In this document: positions 5,397-7,224 of the stretch, one piece after another
Layout: every line of letters begins with the position of its first letter
Numbering within the stretch: the first letter of the stretch is position 1
Assembly: GCA_002366725.1 (NCBI GenBank)
Contig: DFBT01000038.1
Span: 1-7,224, forward strand
Reading direction: 5' to 3'
From: Caldifarciminota bacterium UBA3073
GTDB lineage: Bacteria; Hydrothermota; UBA3073
DNA length: 7,224 bases
Program-made: the position numbers and the translations under genes
Notes under the pieces: generated by a model
What the model saw: only the letters and a program-made list of their open reading frames with translations
Told to the model about the DNA's origin: nothing
Databases searched by the model: none

Positions 5397-7169
5397 TTAT
5401 AAATCTATCTTCTGTTTCTGTCTCCATAATTCAAAGACCACAAGCGACCAGAGCTTCTTCGCACACCCTCTGTCCCTCTTTGCATTGTCTATGATCTCTC
5501 TCGTGTATGTGGGCTCAAACTTGCTGTGAGACAGAATGGAACGGCACATATGGAGGAAATTGTCGTCAAACCATTCGGTAAATGGGGAGAGAAATCCGTG
5601 TTTTCTGCGTCTCAATATCTTCTCGGGGAGAACATCGCGGTAGGCGATCTTCAGTAGAAATTTCGTATCGAAGCCCCGCAGCTTCAATCTGCTGTCTATC
5701 CCGGCACAATATGAGACGAGTTGGTGGTCGAGGAGTGGCACTCTTCCCTCTATGGAGTTTGCCATCGTCGTCCTGTCCAGTTTTTGGAGCACATCGTCGG
5801 GAAGCCACCTCGTGAGGTCAAACTGAAAGAGTGACTTTATACCTCTCCCTGAGAAGCCGAACTCGGACAACTTCTCGGCACAGAGTCTTCTCTTCTCATT
5901 CTCGGTAAATATCGAAAGCCACCGCAGGTTTCTCTTAAGTGTGTCCCTCTCGCCGGTGAACAACCGGCGAAGATATACTCTCTCCCTCTCTCTCAAAAAC
6001 GGGGAGAAGATTCCCGAAACCATCCTTAAAAAAGCTACATCGCCAATTTTGTCAGACAGTATAGAGAGCAGGTATCTCGGATAACCGCCAAAACTCTCGT
6101 CTCCCCCCTCTCCCGTGAGCACCACCTTAACATCCCGGGATGCGAGTCTTGAGATGAGATATGTGGGTACGAGTGCCTCATCTGCTATCGGCTCATCGAC
6201 GAAGTCCATCACCGTATGGAATACATCCTCTATCTGCGGGCCCACCAGTATATCCCTGTGGTCGGTATTGAAACTCTCCGCAACAAGTCTCGCATATTTT
6301 CTCTCGTCGTAGCCCTCGGATTCGAAGCCGACCGTGAATGTCTTTAAGTGAGGTTTATATCTGCTCGCAACGGCAGTTATCACGGCTGAGTCGAGCCCGC
6401 CCGAAAGCAGGACGCCGAGGGGGACATCGGCATGGAGTCTCCTCCTCACGGCATCGTCTATGAGCGACCTCACAACACGAACCACTTCCTCCCTATCCTC
6501 GAAGCTCTTAACGCTTGAATCTCCCCCGATCTCCCAGTATCTCTCGACCGCGAGTTTCCCATCCTTCCATACAGCAAAATGACCCTGGGGAAGTTTTTTG
6601 ACACCCCTCAGGATGGCATGTGGGGATAATACATATCCGAGAGAAAGGTAGGTTGAGAGGGCAAATGGGTCTATTTCTTTTTTCTTTAGAATGGGGATGA
6701 GTGGTTTGAGTTCCGACGCGAAAGCAAATATCCCGTCTTCGGTGTAATAAAGCGGTTTTATTCCCATCCTATCCCTCGCCAGAAATAACCTCCTCTCCCT
6801 CTTATCCCATATGGCAAAGGCAAACATCCCGTTCAATCTGTTGAGACATCCCGTCCCCAGTTCTTCATAGAGATGAACTATCACCTCCGTATCGCTGTTC
6901 GTGTAAAATTTGTGCCTCTTTTCCAGTTCCCTTCGTAAGTCCCTGTAGTTATAAATCTCCCCGTTGAAGACAATGCATATTTCTCCATCTTCATTGTAGA
7001 TGGGTTGATCTCCCTTTGCAAGGTCGATTATGGCGAGCCTCCTGTGTCCCAGCGATATCGTTTCATCCTCATAATACCCTTCTCCATCTGGACCGCGATG
7101 GAAGAGAGAGGTGGTCATCTCCCTTATGGTGTCCCCGGAGGACGGTATTATCCCGCATATACCACACAT
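5397..7169 (-). CDS. asnB: Asparagine synthase, glutamine-hydrolysing
   Basis: A full-length 590-residue enzyme converting aspartate, glutamine and ATP to asparagine in the cytoplasm. The N-terminal glutaminase (class II amidotransferase) domain begins with Cys2, the nucleophile exposed after Met removal (MCGICGI). It carries HRGPDG (24-29), LGHRRLAIIDL (40-50), FNGEIYN (68-74) and ARDRMGIKPLYY (131-142). The synthetase domain has the ATP pyrophosphatase loop SGGLDS (256-261), FTVGF (278-282), a VDEPIAD segment, GEGGDE (353-358) and the C-terminal RRRKHGF (520-526). All key residues are present. The requirement for Cys2 fixes the start, although no Shine-Dalgarno is seen before it: the complement of 7170-7190 is T-rich. 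Close relatives also act on other acceptors in glycan or lasso-peptide clusters, but nothing nearby suggests that. The stop lies 7 bases from the end of the convergent neighbour. Confidence 0.93.
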   Translation of the reverse strand: MCGICGIIPSSGDTIREMTTSLFHRGPDGEGYYEDETISLGHRRLAIIDLAKGDQPIYNEDGEICIVFNGEIYNYRDLRRELEKRHKFYTNSDTEVIVHLYEELGTGCLNRLNGMFAFAIWDKRERRLFLARDRMGIKPLYYTEDGIFAFASELKPLIPILKKKEIDPFALSTYLSLGYVLSPHAILRGVKKLPQGHFAVWKDGKLAVERYWEIGGDSSVKSFEDREEVVRVVRSLIDDAVRRRLHADVPLGVLLSGGLDSAVITAVASRYKPHLKTFTVGFESEGYDERKYARLVAESFNTDHRDILVGPQIEDVFHTVMDFVDEPIADEALVPTYLISRLASRDVKVVLTGEGGDESFGGYPRYLLSILSDKIGDVAFLRMVSGIFSPFLRERERVYLRRLFTGERDTLKRNLRWLSIFTENEKRRLCAEKLSEFGFSGRGIKSLFQFDLTRWLPDDVLQKLDRTTMANSIEGRVPLLDHQLVSYCAGIDSRLKLRGFDTKFLLKIAYRDVLPEKILRRRKHGFLSPFTEWFDDNFLHMCRSILSHSKFEPTYTREIIDNAKRDRGCAKKLWSLVVFELWRQKQKIDL

Positions 7170-7177
7170 AGATAAAA

Positions 7178-7198
7178 AGTAAGCAGTAAGCAGTAGGT
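7178..7198. repeat. 7-base tandem repeat upstream of asnB
   Basis: AGTAAGC (7178-7184), AGTAAGC (7185-7191) and the variant AGTAGGT (7192-7198) stand in tandem, 9 bases from the asnB start codon. I recall similar AGTAAGC-type arrays between genes in other metagenome-derived genomes. The array occupies the place where the asnB ribosome-binding site and -10 region would be expected. Confidence 0.6.
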
Positions 7199-7224
7199 AC
7201 TAAGTGATAAGGTCAAGGACATCG

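Overview
The window looks like chromosomal DNA from an uncultivated bacterium. RecX and a glutamine-dependent asparagine synthase make it bacterial. Arginine is written mostly as AGA/AGG and isoleucine often as ATA. The intergenic gaps carry several families of short dispersed repeats of the kind I associate with metagenome-assembled candidate phyla. The phylum cannot be resolved from this sequence alone. There is no phage, plasmid, IS, CRISPR or RNA gene that I can support.

Layout: positions 1-404 are a repeat-rich, AT-rich gap with no convincing gene. It is followed by a secreted metallophosphoesterase with an N-terminal carbohydrate-binding-like domain (405-1580, +). A 200-base gap holds a strong sigma70-type promoter (1627-1655) and a hairpin-rich leader. 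That leader precedes a two-gene overlapping unit: a galactose-mutarotase-fold protein of unknown function (1781-2911, +) and a GCS2-type carboxylate-amine ligase with what looks like a C-terminal winged-helix domain (2890-4113, +). A gap built from inverted and tandem 10-base repeats separates these from recX (4219-4845, +). Next is a small secreted protein of unknown function (4916-5389, +). On the opposite strand, meeting it tail to tail with a 7-base gap, is asparagine synthase asnB (5397-7169, -). The minus-strand leader of asnB contains another short tandem repeat.

How the genes fit together: only the 1781/2890 pair is clearly an operon (22-base overlap). The other genes look like separate units, each preceded by its own repeat element. 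The metallophosphoesterase and the small secreted protein share an identical 17-base block just ahead of their ribosome-binding sites. That block is the end of a dispersed repeat, so shared regulation is possible but unproven.

The most unusual observations are (1) a 20-base palindrome that appears to have inserted cleanly into a second repeat family, (2) the ligase/winged-helix fusion coupled to the mutarotase-fold gene, and (3) a hairpin and a G-quadruplex motif that share bases upstream of the phosphoesterase.
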